Source of the DNA: Phaeospirillum tilakii
Lineage (GTDB): Bacteria; Pseudomonadota; Alphaproteobacteria; Rhodospirillales; Magnetospirillaceae
Assembly: GCF_042683125.1 (NCBI RefSeq)
Contig: NZ_JBHUIY010000023.1
Location: 1 to 64,000 of the forward strand
Length of the DNA stretch: 64,000 nucleotides
Direction: 5' to 3'
Position numbers and translations under genes: made by a program. The notes beneath the pieces are model-generated. The model ran no database searches and was not told the DNA's origin. It was given only the letters and a program-made list of their open reading frames with translations. Shown piece by piece: positions 51,830 through 61,445 of the stretch. Numbering within the stretch: position 1 is the stretch's first letter; each line of letters opens with the position of its first letter.

Positions 51830-53314
51830 GTGACCAGACCCGATCTCCCCACCCCTTTGTCCCGCCCGCGGGTGATGTTCGTCGATGACGACGAGAACAT
51901 CCTGGCCGGTCTGCGCCGCACCCTGCAAACCCTGGCCGACGCCGAATGGGACCTGCATTTCGTCAGCCATGGCGGCGACGCGATCGCCCTGCTCGACCAT
52001 CTGCGGTTCGACGTGGTGGTCACCGACATCGGCATGCCGGAGATCGACGGCGAGCAACTGGCCCGCCACATCGCCCGCACCGCCCCGACCACCGCGCTGA
52101 TCGTGCTGTCGGGACGGTGGGGCCAGACCGAGACCTTCCGCCGCCTCGGCCCCGACGTCGCCTGCCTGACCAAGCCGGTCGGCAAGGATCTGCTGGTGTG
52201 GACCATCCGCCAGGCGCTGGCCCGCGCCGCCGCCGCCGGGCCGGGCCCGGACGGGCGGACGGCGGCGGAGCGCACGGCGGCCGAGGCGCTGGCCGCCCGG
52301 CGCTCGCACAAGGTCGCGCTGCTGATGCTGGCCGACCTCGCCGAATATCGCGACCACGCCACCGGCGGCCATGTGCTGCGGGTGGCGCGGATGACCCACG
52401 AGATCGCCCGCACCCTGCGCCGGCGCGGCATCGAGCCCGAGCGTTGCGACGAGCCGTTCCTCCAGCATGTCGCCGTCGCCAGCATCCTGCACGACGTCGG
52501 CAAGGTCAGCATCCCGGATTCGATCCTGCTGAAGCCCGGCCCGCTCGACCCCGACGAACGCCGGACGATGGAGACCCACACCTCGAACGGCGGCACCCTG
52601 TTGCAGAAGGGACAGTGGCTGCTGGGCGGCAGCCTCTATTTCGAACTGGCGGCCGAGATCGCCGAGGGCCATCACGAATGGTGGGACGGCAGCGGCTATC
52701 CGCGCCGGCTGGCCGGCAAGGCGATTCCGCTCGCCGCCCGCATCACCGCGATCGCCGACGTCCATGACGCGCTGATCTCGCGCCGGCCCTACAAGCAGGG
52801 CTGGGCCGCCGACGAGGTGCTGGCCTATATCCGCGACCATGACGGCACCCAGTTCGATCCCGACATCGTCGCCGCCTTCTTCGAGGTGATCGCCAACCGG
52901 GCCAAGGCGCCGCTGATCGAATGGACCGACGAGATCGCCATCGGCCATCCGGTGATCGATCACGACCACCGCATCCTGCTCGAACTGATCAACCAGATCA
53001 GCAACGAGGAGAATGCCGGCGACCGCACCATCGTCGAATTCGTGCTCGACGAACTGGTCGATTACATCCGCTACCATTTCCACAACGAGGAAAGCCTGCT
53101 GGCGCAGGCCGGCTATCCCGACCTCGACCAGCACCGCGAGACCCATCGCCAGATGACCGCCGAGGTCGATGACCTCTACCACCGCTTCCTGCACAGCCAG
53201 GAGGACATCGGCGAGGAACTGCGCCGCTTCCTCCAGGCCTGGCTGGTCAACCACATCATCGTCGAGGACCACCGCTTCCAGGATTTCATCCTGGCGCGGA
53301 CGGACCAGGGCTGA
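51830..53314 (+). CDS. REC - HD-GYP - haemerythrin c-di-GMP phosphodiesterase
   Basis: 494 residues from a GTG. Receiver domain 13-130 with phospho-acceptor D66 (VVVTDIGMP) and K115. HD-GYP domain about 155-350 with HDVGK (221-225) and HHEWWDGSGYP (281-291), all catalytic residues present. Bacteriohaemerythrin domain about 363-490: H380, H416-x3-E420, H435-x3-H439, H475-x4-D480, a full di-iron O2-binding set. Expected to hydrolyse c-di-GMP under control of phosphorylation and oxygen or redox state. Confidence 0.92.
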   Translation: MTRPDLPTPLSRPRVMFVDDDENILAGLRRTLQTLADAEWDLHFVSHGGDAIALLDHLRFDVVVTDIGMPEIDGEQLARHIARTAPTTALIVLSGRWGQTETFRRLGPDVACLTKPVGKDLLVWTIRQALARAAAAGPGPDGRTAAERTAAEALAARRSHKVALLMLADLAEYRDHATGGHVLRVARMTHEIARTLRRRGIEPERCDEPFLQHVAVASILHDVGKVSIPDSILLKPGPLDPDERRTMETHTSNGGTLLQKGQWLLGGSLYFELAAEIAEGHHEWWDGSGYPRRLAGKAIPLAARITAIADVHDALISRRPYKQGWAADEVLAYIRDHDGTQFDPDIVAAFFEVIANRAKAPLIEWTDEIAIGHPVIDHDHRILLELINQISNEENAGDRTIVEFVLDELVDYIRYHFHNEESLLAQAGYPDLDQHRETHRQMTAEVDDLYHRFLHSQEDIGEELRRFLQAWLVNHIIVEDHRFQDFILARTDQG

Positions 53315-53336
53315 CACCAGCCCCGGCCCCCTGCCT

Positions 53337-55121
53337 TCAGGCCGCCGCCCCCGGCCCGGCGGCGTAGGGCGGGCCGCGAAAGCCGTTGACCACCCCCTGC
53401 GCCGCCTCTTCCCCCAGCCCGAGCCGGCGCAGGGCATAGCCCATCATCGCCAGCGCCAGTTCGTGCTCGCCCTTGACCACCATCCCGACCCCCTGGCGTT
53501 CGAGATAATCGCGTTCGAGGTCGCTGTGGGTGCGCACCACCATGTCGAGCCCGGGGGTGGCGGCGCGGGCGCGGGCGACGATCTGGCGCACCTGGAACCC
53601 GTCCGGCACGGCGCAGACCAGCAGGCGGGCCTCGGCGATCCGCGCCTCCTCCAGCACCCCGGGCACCGTGGCGTCGCCGCACAGGATCACCGCCCCCTGC
53701 TGGCGCAGGGTGCGCACCACCTGCCGGTTCTTCTCGATCACCACATAGGGGATGCCGGCGCGGTCGAAGGCGCGGGCGACCAGCGCGCCGACCCGGCCGA
53801 AGCCGACGATCACCGCGTGGCCACGCCGGCCGGCGGCGGCGTCGGCCGGATCCTCCGCCGCCGGCAGTGCTCCCAGCCGGTCGCCGCCCGACCGCTCCAG
53901 CAGCGCGATCAGGCGGGGCCGGGCGGCGAACCAGCGCTCGATCCGCCCGACCGCCCAGAACGCCACCGGATTGAGGGCGATCGACAGCAGCGCCCCGGCC
54001 AGGATGAAGGTCTGCCCCTCGGCCGGCAGCAGCCCGAGCGCCATGCCGAGCCCGGCCAGGATGAAGGAGAACTCGCCGATCTGGGCCAGACTGGCCGACA
54101 CCACCAGCGCGGTCGAGAGCGGATAGCGGAACAGCAGGACGATCGCGAACGCCGCCAGCGACTTGCCGATCAGGATCACCAGCAGCACCGCCAGCACCGA
54201 CCACGGCGCCTCGATCAGGATGCGCGGGTCGAACAGCATGCCCACCGAGACGAAGAACAGCACGGCGAAGGCGTCCTTCAACGGCAGCGAATCCGCCGTG
54301 GCCTGATGGCTGAGGTCGGATTCGCTCATCACCACCCCGGCGAAGAAGGCGCCCAGCGCGAACGACACCCCGAACAGCGCCGCCGACAGGAAGGCGATCC
54401 CCAGCGCCAGCGCCAGCACCGCCAGGGTGAACAGCTCGCGCGAGCCCTGGCGCGAGATCTGTTCGAGGATCCACGGCACCACCTTGCGCCCGGCGATCAG
54501 CATCAGGGCGATGAACAGCCCGACCTTGACCAGGGTCAGCCCCAGTTCGGGCAGCAGCTCGACCATCCGGTCGAGGGTCAGCGGCCCGGCGCCGTTGACG
54601 GCGGCGGCCAGCGCCGGCAGCAGCACCAGGGCGACGATCATCGCCAGATCCTCGACGATCAGCCAGCCGACGGCGATGCGGCCGTTGAGCCCGTCGATCA
54701 TCTTGCGCTCCTCCAGCGCCCGCAGCAGCACCACCGTGCTGGCGACCGACAAGGCGAGGCCGAACACCACCCCGGCCGGCAGGCTCCAGCCCCAGCTGTG
54801 GGCCAGCGCCGCGCCGATCGCGGTGGCGACCGCGATCTGGGCCACCGCCCCGGGCACGGCGATCCAGCGCACCGCCCACAGGTCCCGCACCGAGAAATGC
54901 AGGCCGACGCCGAACATCAGCAGGATCACGCCGAGTTCGGCCAGTTCGCGCGCCAGTTCGGCATTGGCGACGTAGCCCGGGGTGAACGGACCGACCGCGA
55001 TGCCGGCCAGCAGATAGCCCACCAGCGGCGGCAGGCGGAGACGCGACGCCACCCATCCCCCGGCCAGCGCGAACAGCAGGCTCATGGCGATGGTGGCGAT
55101 CAGGGGGGTGTCGTGGGGCAT
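53337..55121 (-). CDS. KefB/YbaL-type CPA2 cation:proton antiporter
   Basis: 594 residues. About 12 membrane helices (1-395) of the Na/H-exchanger fold with GYLLAGIAVGPFTPG, LALSVASTVVLLRAL and LSLPLKDAF-type DSLPLKDAFAVLFF; then a TrkA-N/RCK domain (about 425-550) with IVGFGRVGALVARAF and D in GDATVPG. Likely K+ efflux or envelope-stress antiporter. Its 3' end converges with the response regulator at a 22-bp gap. Confidence 0.88.
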   Translation of the reverse strand: MPHDTPLIATIAMSLLFALAGGWVASRLRLPPLVGYLLAGIAVGPFTPGYVANAELARELAELGVILLMFGVGLHFSVRDLWAVRWIAVPGAVAQIAVATAIGAALAHSWGWSLPAGVVFGLALSVASTVVLLRALEERKMIDGLNGRIAVGWLIVEDLAMIVALVLLPALAAAVNGAGPLTLDRMVELLPELGLTLVKVGLFIALMLIAGRKVVPWILEQISRQGSRELFTLAVLALALGIAFLSAALFGVSFALGAFFAGVVMSESDLSHQATADSLPLKDAFAVLFFVSVGMLFDPRILIEAPWSVLAVLLVILIGKSLAAFAIVLLFRYPLSTALVVSASLAQIGEFSFILAGLGMALGLLPAEGQTFILAGALLSIALNPVAFWAVGRIERWFAARPRLIALLERSGGDRLGALPAAEDPADAAAGRRGHAVIVGFGRVGALVARAFDRAGIPYVVIEKNRQVVRTLRQQGAVILCGDATVPGVLEEARIAEARLLVCAVPDGFQVRQIVARARAATPGLDMVVRTHSDLERDYLERQGVGMVVKGEHELALAMMGYALRRLGLGEEAAQGVVNGFRGPPYAAGPGAAA

Positions 55122-55212
55122 GCCGAGGCTCTCCGTGCGGGGGGTATCCTTAAATGGGGAACGAACAGGGGCGGAACGAGGGGGCTGGCGCGCGAGCCGC
55201 GCCCGCCGCCGG

Positions 55213-57690
55213 TCACGGCGCGCCTCCCTCGGGCTCGCGCCGCAGCCGCTTTTCGCCGAGGAACAGCAGGATCGGCGCGGCGATGAAGATCGAGGAGGAG
55301 GTCGCCAGCACCACGCCGAACAGCAGCACCCAGGCGAAATCGCGCAGGGCCTCGCCGCCGAACAGCGCCAGCGGCAGCGTCGCCAGCGCCAGCGCCAGCG
55401 AGGTCCCCACCGTCCGCCCCAGGGTCTGGTTGATCGACAGATCGATCAGGTCGCGCAGCGGCATCTTGCGATAGAGGCGCAGGTTTTCCCGCACCCGGTC
55501 ATAGACCACCACCTTGTCGTTGATCGAATAGCCCATGATGGTCAGGATCGCGGCGATGGCGGTCAGGTTGAACTGCATCCCGGTCAGGGCGAAGAAGCCG
55601 ACCGTCTTGGTGACGTCGAGCAGCATCGTCGCCACCGCCCCCACCCCGAACTGCCATTCGAAGCGGAACCAGATGTAGAGCAGCATCGCCACCGCGGCGA
55701 GGCCGAGCGCCAGCATCCCGTCGCGGAACAATTCGGCGCTGACCGAGGCGCCGACCGTCTCGACCCGGCGCAGCACGGTGCCGGGGAAGGATTCGACCAG
55801 GGTGGCCTGGACCCGCTCCAGCGCCTGCTGCTGCGCCGCCGCCCCGCCCGGCGGCTGTTCGAACCGCAACAGCACGTCGGTCGGCGGGCCGAACCGCTGC
55901 AACGACACCGGCCCCAGCCCGAGCTGGCCGGTCGCCTCGCGCAGGCGGGGGAAATCGGCCGGGCCGTCGGTGCGGATCTCCACCACCGTGCCACCGGCGA
56001 AATCGACGCCGTAATTGAGCCCGGGGGCGAAGAACAGCCCGACCGAGGCGAGGCTCAGCACCACCGACACCGCCAGACCGGCGATCCGCCCCTTCATGAA
56101 CGGGATCGCCGTCCGCTCCGGCACCAGCCGCAGGCCACGGTGCAGCGGCAGTTCGGCGCCGCGATGGCGGCGGACCCAGGCGACGATCAGCCAGCGCGTC
56201 ACCACCGTCGCGGTGAACATCGAGGTCAGGATGCCGAGGCTGATGGTGACGGCGAAGCCCTTCACCGTGCCGGTGCCGACGGCATAGAGCAGCGCCATCT
56301 TGATCAGGGTGGTGAGGTTGCTGTCGAGGATGGTGGCGAAGGCGCGGCGGAAGCCGGTTTCCAGCGCCGCCAGCGGCCCGGCGCCGTTGCGGCGTTCCTC
56401 GCGGATCCGTTCGTTGATCAGGATGTTGGCATCGACCGACATGCCAAGCGTCAGCAGGATGCCGGCGATGCCAGGCAGGGTCAGCGTCGCCTGGAGCAGC
56501 GACAGCGCCGCCAGGGTCAAGGCGAGGTTGAACAGCAGGGCGATGTTGGCGAACAGCCCGAACAGGCCGTAACTGACCGCCATGAACCCCACCACCAGGG
56601 CGAAGCCGACCACGCAGGCGATCACCCCGGCCCGGATCGCGTCGGCGCCCAGTTCCGGCCCGACGGTGCGTTCCTCGACCACGCTGAGCGGCGCCGGCAG
56701 CGCCCCCGCCCGCAGCAGCACGGCGAGGTCGTTGGCGCTCTGGGCCGAGAAATGGCCGCTGATCTGGCCCTGGCCGCCGGTGATCGGCTCGCGGATGACG
56801 GGCGCGCTGATCACCTTGCCGTCGAGGACGATGGCGAAGGGCCGGCCGACCTGACGGGTAGTGATGTCGGCGAAGCGCCGCGCCCCGGCGGAATCGAAGC
56901 TGAAATTGACCACCCATTCCCCGGTCTGGCCGTTGCGGCCGGCCGAGGCGTCGCGCAGCCGGGCCCCGTCCAGCTCGATCCGGGTCCGCACCGGCAGCCG
57001 TTCGGCCGAATCCGCCAGCGGCAGCAGCCGGGTGCCGGGGGTGCCGGCGGATTCGCCGAGCAGATGGAAGCTCATCTTGGCGGTCTGGCCGAGCAGCCGC
57101 TTGATCCGGCCGGGATCGTCGATCCCCGGCAACTGCACCAGGATGCGGTCGCGGCCCTGGCGGGCCACCACCGGCTCGTTGACCCCGACCTGATCGATCC
57201 GGCGGCGGACGATCTCGACCGATTGCTCGACCGCGCGGGCCTCGGCCTGACGGATCGCCTCCTCGGTCAGGCTGAGGCGGAAGCGCCCGTCCGGCCCGGC
57301 GGTCAGGGTCAGTTCGCGCGGACCGGCCGGACCGCCGTCGAGCAGCGGCCGCAGCGCGGCGCGCGCCGCCTCGGCCCGGGCGGGATCGGCCAGGGTGAAG
57401 GACACCGCGTCGGCCCCGGCGGCGAGGTCGCGATAGACCAGCCCGGCCGCGCGCAGGGCGCCGCGCGTCGCGTCGAGGGTGCCGTCGAGCCGCTCGGCCA
57501 CCACCGCCCCGGTCTCGACCTCCAGCAGCAGATAGGCCCCCCCTTGCAGATCGAGGCCGAGATTGAAGCGCGACAGCGGCAGCCAATCGGGCATCTGGTC
57601 GGGCTTGACGAAATTGGGCAGGCTCAGCAGCAGGCCAAGGGCGCAGATGATCCAGATCAGCGCGGATTTCAGCTTGGAAAAAGTCAGCAT
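55213..57690 (-). CDS. secDF: Fused SecD-SecF translocase accessory protein
   Basis: 825 residues from the ATG at 57690. SecD part: TM1, NLGLDLQGGAYLLLEV (about 43-58), periplasmic P1 with RIDQVGVNEPVVARQG, and six-helix RND module with GMSVDANILINERIREE. SecF part begins about residue 540 (VPERTAIPFMKGR) with LNYGVDFAGGT and TIMGYSINDKVVVYDRVREN. Uses the proton-motive force to aid late protein export. Alphaproteobacteria more often have separate secD and secF after yajC; no yajC is adjacent here. Confidence 0.92.
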   Translation of the reverse strand: MLTFSKLKSALIWIICALGLLLSLPNFVKPDQMPDWLPLSRFNLGLDLQGGAYLLLEVETGAVVAERLDGTLDATRGALRAAGLVYRDLAAGADAVSFTLADPARAEAARAALRPLLDGGPAGPRELTLTAGPDGRFRLSLTEEAIRQAEARAVEQSVEIVRRRIDQVGVNEPVVARQGRDRILVQLPGIDDPGRIKRLLGQTAKMSFHLLGESAGTPGTRLLPLADSAERLPVRTRIELDGARLRDASAGRNGQTGEWVVNFSFDSAGARRFADITTRQVGRPFAIVLDGKVISAPVIREPITGGQGQISGHFSAQSANDLAVLLRAGALPAPLSVVEERTVGPELGADAIRAGVIACVVGFALVVGFMAVSYGLFGLFANIALLFNLALTLAALSLLQATLTLPGIAGILLTLGMSVDANILINERIREERRNGAGPLAALETGFRRAFATILDSNLTTLIKMALLYAVGTGTVKGFAVTISLGILTSMFTATVVTRWLIVAWVRRHRGAELPLHRGLRLVPERTAIPFMKGRIAGLAVSVVLSLASVGLFFAPGLNYGVDFAGGTVVEIRTDGPADFPRLREATGQLGLGPVSLQRFGPPTDVLLRFEQPPGGAAAQQQALERVQATLVESFPGTVLRRVETVGASVSAELFRDGMLALGLAAVAMLLYIWFRFEWQFGVGAVATMLLDVTKTVGFFALTGMQFNLTAIAAILTIMGYSINDKVVVYDRVRENLRLYRKMPLRDLIDLSINQTLGRTVGTSLALALATLPLALFGGEALRDFAWVLLFGVVLATSSSIFIAAPILLFLGEKRLRREPEGGAP

Positions 57691-57866
57691 CGGTCGTTCG
57701 TCTCCGAACCGTGCCCGGGGCACGGCGAGGCGGACGCGGCCAGCACCGCGGAGCGGCGGACGGCACACAGGCCGGCCGGCCCGCCTCTGGCAACAGGCGT
57801 CGTCGGGAAAGAGGTTCCGGCGGGCGGAACGGCGATGACCGGGGCGCCGTCGCGGCGGACGGGGCC

Positions 57867-58307
57867 TCAGGCCAGCGGAGACGGGAGGGCGGGCGGACCG
57901 GTGGGGACGCGGGCGGTGAGCTGGCCGCTGGCGGGCGGTGGCGCCACCGCGCCGGGATGGCCGGGGCCGGACGCGGCCGGCGCGACCAGGGCGAACGCCG
58001 GCGCCGGCAGCGCCAGCGGCGGCGGGAGGTGATCGGGACGGGGACCGCCCAGGCCGGCGCCCTGCGGACGGACCGGCTTGGCGAGACTGCCCAGCCGCCC
58101 CCACAGCGCCGTCGCCGGCAGCCGTTCCGACTGGACCGTGCCGGCCGGAACACCATCCCCCAGGCCGGGACGGGACCCGGCCCAATTGTCCAGCCCGCCG
58201 CCGATCCCGGTCAGGGCGGTCAGCAGCAGCAGCAGGACCGCGCCGGCCATCACGGCAAGGCGGGGTCCCCAGGGCTGGACCGGCAGGGATCGGGATGCGT
58301 CGGGCAC
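57867..58307 (-). CDS. Hypothetical Pro/Ala-rich membrane-anchored protein
   Basis: 146 residues from a GTG at 58307 with GGAG 5 bp upstream. One membrane segment (about 17-38, LAVMAGAVLLLLLTALTGI) then a Pro/Ala/Gly-rich, low-complexity extracytoplasmic tail. Same strand as secDF, 176 bp before it. The composition makes chance open reading possible in such GC-rich DNA; the start signal and signal-anchor argue for a real gene. Confidence 0.45.
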   Translation of the reverse strand: MPDASRSLPVQPWGPRLAVMAGAVLLLLLTALTGIGGGLDNWAGSRPGLGDGVPAGTVQSERLPATALWGRLGSLAKPVRPQGAGLGGPRPDHLPPPLALPAPAFALVAPAASGPGHPGAVAPPPASGQLTARVPTGPPALPSPLA

Positions 58308-58390
58308 GTCAACTCCACGGTTTCGCCGCCATCATAGCCGGCGGGGGCCGGCTTGGCCCGCCTTTTCGGCCCGAAAGCGGCGAAAAACGG

Positions 58391-59548
58391 TCAGTGCGCC
58401 CGCGCCGGCAGGCAGGGACGCTCGATCAGCAGATGGGTCGCGGTGGCGAGCAACACCGCGCCGGCCCCGACCGCCAGCACCACCCCCTGCCATTCCGCCC
58501 CGTCGAGCGCGGCGAAACGGTCGGGGCCGAGCAGCCGGGTCGCCACCAGATACAGCACCATGTGGTGCAGCAGATAGGTGCCGTAGCTGATCAGGCCGAG
58601 GAAGCGCAGCGGCGGCCAGCGCAGCAGCGCCCACGGCCCGGCCCCGGTGGTGACGCCGAGGAACACCAGCCCGAGCAGCGCCATCTGCGCCGGCCCGTAG
58701 ACGTCGGTGAAGCCAAGCACCAGCACCGGCACCGCCGCCAGCCCGGCCCAGGCCAGCAGGCGCGGCCCGAGCCAGCCGGGCAGCGCCCGGCTGCGCAGAT
58801 GGGCGACCAGCAGCCCGACCAGGAAATAGCCGTAAAGCTGGACCGGCCGCGCGGTCACCAGCGCCAGCAGCAGCAGGCCGGCGGCATAGAGCAGCCACGG
58901 CCGCCGCCCGGCGGCGAACAGCGCCAGCAACGGCAGGCACAGCACGAATTCCCATTCGTAGCGCAGCGTCCACACCACCACCTCGATGTAATAGGTGCCG
59001 GGGCGGGCGTTGATGTCGGGCAGCGGCAGGAAATCGAAACACAGCCACTGGCCGATCTCGGCGGCCAGTTCCCCCGGCGGCACCCGCAGGGCGAAGTCCG
59101 AATCGGCCAGCACGATCGCCACCAGCGCCGCCACCGCCGCGACATACATCGGCACCAGCCGGCGCAGCCGGCCGACCAGCAGCGCCGGCCAGCGCAGCGG
59201 CGCCCCGGCCAGCAGCCGGCGCCAGTAGAGATAGGCGGTGATGGTGAAGAACAAGGCCACCGCCGCCTCGCCGGCCAGATTGTCGAAATGGCCGGGCGGC
59301 GCCTCGTACTGGCCGGTGGCGCAATAGGCGCGGAAGATGATGCAATGGTGCAGGATCACCAGCAGGCTCAGCACCCCGCGCAGGCCGTCCAGTTCCCCGG
59401 CGCGGCCACCGCCGCCCAGCACGACGCGGCCGAGGGCGGGAAAGCCGCGCAGCAACAGCGCCGACAGCCCGGCCGCCAGCAGCAGGACCGAACCCAGCCC
59501 GGCCAGGGTCGCGGCATCGGGCAACAAGGCGGCAAACAGGGCGTCCAT
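58391..59548 (-). CDS. Acyltransferase-3 family membrane protein
   Basis: 385 residues, about ten membrane helices. Family marks: ELDGLRGVLSLLVILHHCI near residue 53, ALFFTITAYLYWRRLL, YEWEFVLCLPLL and ISYGTYLLHHMVLYL. Such enzymes O-acylate surface sugars or lipids. Followed on minus by the small membrane protein and secDF; no polysaccharide genes nearby. Confidence 0.87.
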   Translation of the reverse strand: MDALFAALLPDAATLAGLGSVLLLAAGLSALLLRGFPALGRVVLGGGGRAGELDGLRGVLSLLVILHHCIIFRAYCATGQYEAPPGHFDNLAGEAAVALFFTITAYLYWRRLLAGAPLRWPALLVGRLRRLVPMYVAAVAALVAIVLADSDFALRVPPGELAAEIGQWLCFDFLPLPDINARPGTYYIEVVVWTLRYEWEFVLCLPLLALFAAGRRPWLLYAAGLLLLALVTARPVQLYGYFLVGLLVAHLRSRALPGWLGPRLLAWAGLAAVPVLVLGFTDVYGPAQMALLGLVFLGVTTGAGPWALLRWPPLRFLGLISYGTYLLHHMVLYLVATRLLGPDRFAALDGAEWQGVVLAVGAGAVLLATATHLLIERPCLPARAH

Positions 59549-59941
59549 GATGACGGAAGCGTCCTCGCATCGAGTGGGGGGGGGGAGACCGGACCAGGCG
59601 GCGGCGAACGGTAGGGCCGGGGCGGCGGGGAAGTCAACGATGGCCGCTCAGGCAACCGGCCGGCGTCATCGGCTCGGTGGCATAGGTGGGAAGCCCGCCC
59701 CGGCCGGACAAGACGCCACGCCGGTTTTTTTATAATTCGATATTTTTACACGGCCAGAACAGGATGCCGCAAAAACCGCGCAGAAACCTGCCCGTGAAAC
59801 CTGAAATAGAATCATCTGGACGGATGTTTTGCTTTGATCCACTCTCGATCTGGCGTTGCGGGGCGATCGACCGGAGGAACGCCGTCGGCGAATTGCGCCT
59901 CCCACCGCATCCGGAAGACTGAGCGCGAGGGGGCCGGCGAC
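59549..59941. other. Intergenic region with an AT-rich segment before the radical SAM gene
   Basis: 393 bp between divergent genes. About 59726-59840 is clearly AT-richer (GGTTTTTTTATAATTCG, then CAAAAACC and TTTTGCTTTGATCC). It can hold promoters for both sides. A 52-codon frame, ATG 59764 to stop 59922, ends 19 bp before the radical SAM start, but codon third positions are only about 60 % GC and the start lacks a spaced ribosome site, so it is not called as a gene. Confidence 0.5.
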
Positions 59942-61210
59942 ATGCCCGATTACATCAATCTCGAAACCCATGGTGACGCCCGCGCCCTGGCGGGATTCCG
60001 GCCGCTCGAGATCGATGCGGCGCTGGTGGCGCGCCTCGGCCTGCCCTATCCGGTCGGCGACGGGGTGATCGCCGCGCTGGCGGCGGGGGCGCGGCGCTAC
60101 CGCGACCTGTTCGACAACGATTCCCTCCAGCCCAGCCTGACCTATCTCGAGGCCGAAACCGATCCCGACCAGGAACTCGAGATCCACAATTACACCAACA
60201 TCTGCCCGACCAACGTGCTGGAGGTGACCCCTTCCGCCGGGTCCTGCTCGATCGCCTGCCAATATTGCCTCGTCACCGACGGCAACCAGTGCCAGCAGAT
60301 CACGCTCTACACCAATTACACCGAGAAACTGCGCCGGTCGCTGGAGCGCAACCGGGGCCGCGACGTCTTCTATTATTTCTCGCCCAAGACCGACGCATTC
60401 AGCGAGCCGCATCTGGTGTCCGGGCTGGCCCACGACATCCTGCGCACCTTCATCGCCCATTTCGAGCACTTCCCCGACTCGCGGGTGCGGATCTTCATCT
60501 GCTCCAAGGCCGGGCTGAAGCAGGTCGAGACCGCCCATCGCGGCGAGACCATCCTCGACCTCGCCGGCCGGTTGGCCGGCCGGGCGCAGTGGAACGGCTC
60601 GATCGGGATCATGCCGGCCTATCTGCGCGACATCCTCGAACCCCATGCCGGCACCATCGCCGACCGGCTGGCGGTGATGCGGCGCTGCCAGGAACTGGGG
60701 CTGGTGTCGCGCTCGGTGCTGTGCCAGCCGCTGCTGCTGCCCTATCTGACCGAGGAGAACGTCGATTCCTACCTCGGCGATCTCGCCGCCGCCGGGGTGG
60801 TCAACATCAAGCCGGAATTCCTCACCGCCGATCTCGCCAACCTCGCCCTGATCGCCCAGTACATCAACCATTTCGATCCCGACCGGCTGGCCGAGTTCTT
60901 CCGCCCCTATCTGATGGAAGAGAACCAGACCCACCTCAAGCAGCGCCTGCGCCTCGCTCCCGACCGCGCGGTCTGCGTCGAGAAGCTGGCGCTGATCCGC
61001 GACACCGCCCGCCGCCACGGCGTGTCGATCAGCATCTGCAACTGGGTCAAACGCGAACTGAGCGGGGTGGCGGGCTGGGTCGGCAGCCTGGCCCAGGACA
61101 GCGGCTCGGTCGCCAACGGCTATGCCTGCCTCGGCTATTACACCCGCCTGTTCGCCGGACGGAGCGCCGGGGGATGCTGCGGCGGCGATCAGGACCGCGT
61201 CCCGGCCTGA
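59942..61210 (+). CDS. Radical SAM protein, spore-photoproduct-lyase-like
   Basis: 422 residues from the ATG at 59942. The [4Fe-4S]/SAM motif is CSIACQYC (CxxxCxxC, about residues 102-109) after NVLEVTPSAG. The following ITLYTNYTEKLRRSLE and VFYYFSPKTDAFSEPHLV resemble the nucleotide-dimer lyase (SplB) layout, as does FICSKAGLKQV. The C-terminus carries a CC pair (GGCCGGDQ). Actual substrate is unknown; DNA photoproduct repair is only one option. Confidence 0.75.
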   Translation: MPDYINLETHGDARALAGFRPLEIDAALVARLGLPYPVGDGVIAALAAGARRYRDLFDNDSLQPSLTYLEAETDPDQELEIHNYTNICPTNVLEVTPSAGSCSIACQYCLVTDGNQCQQITLYTNYTEKLRRSLERNRGRDVFYYFSPKTDAFSEPHLVSGLAHDILRTFIAHFEHFPDSRVRIFICSKAGLKQVETAHRGETILDLAGRLAGRAQWNGSIGIMPAYLRDILEPHAGTIADRLAVMRRCQELGLVSRSVLCQPLLLPYLTEENVDSYLGDLAAAGVVNIKPEFLTADLANLALIAQYINHFDPDRLAEFFRPYLMEENQTHLKQRLRLAPDRAVCVEKLALIRDTARRHGVSISICNWVKRELSGVAGWVGSLAQDSGSVANGYACLGYYTRLFAGRSAGGCCGGDQDRVPA

Positions 61211-61214
61211 TCAC

Positions 61215-61378
61215 GCGGGCTCTGCCCGCGACCCGCCAAGGGCCGCAAGGCCCTTGGATCCCTTTCCCTGCCCTTCGCGCGACCAACGCCCGCGCCCAAG
61301 CTGACAGGCCGCTCCGCGCCCGACCATCAATGGGTTCCAAGGGCCTTGCGGCCCTTGGCGGGGGTGGGCGGAGCCCAC
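61215..61378 (-). repeat. Second full copy of the MITE/REP-doublet element
   Basis: 164 bp, inverted relative to 19467-19629 and highly similar along its whole length. Ends are GCGGGCTCTGCCCGC (61215-61229) and GTGGGCGGAGCCCAC (61364-61378), each followed inward by the CCAAGGGCCGCAAGGCCC palindrome. Starts 5 bp after the radical SAM stop. Transposition or gene conversion within the genome is implied. Confidence 0.85.
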
Positions 61379-61445
61379 ATCACCCCCGAACCCCGCGAGG
61401 AGCCAGACCGACTGAACGCGAATTGAGATAAAAAAGGCGGCAGCC

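Noticed and set aside
59764..59922. 52-codon frame before the radical SAM gene as a peptide precursor
   Set aside because: Third-position GC is about 60 % against about 90 % in neighbours, and the start has no properly spaced ribosome site. Kept only as a speculative finding.
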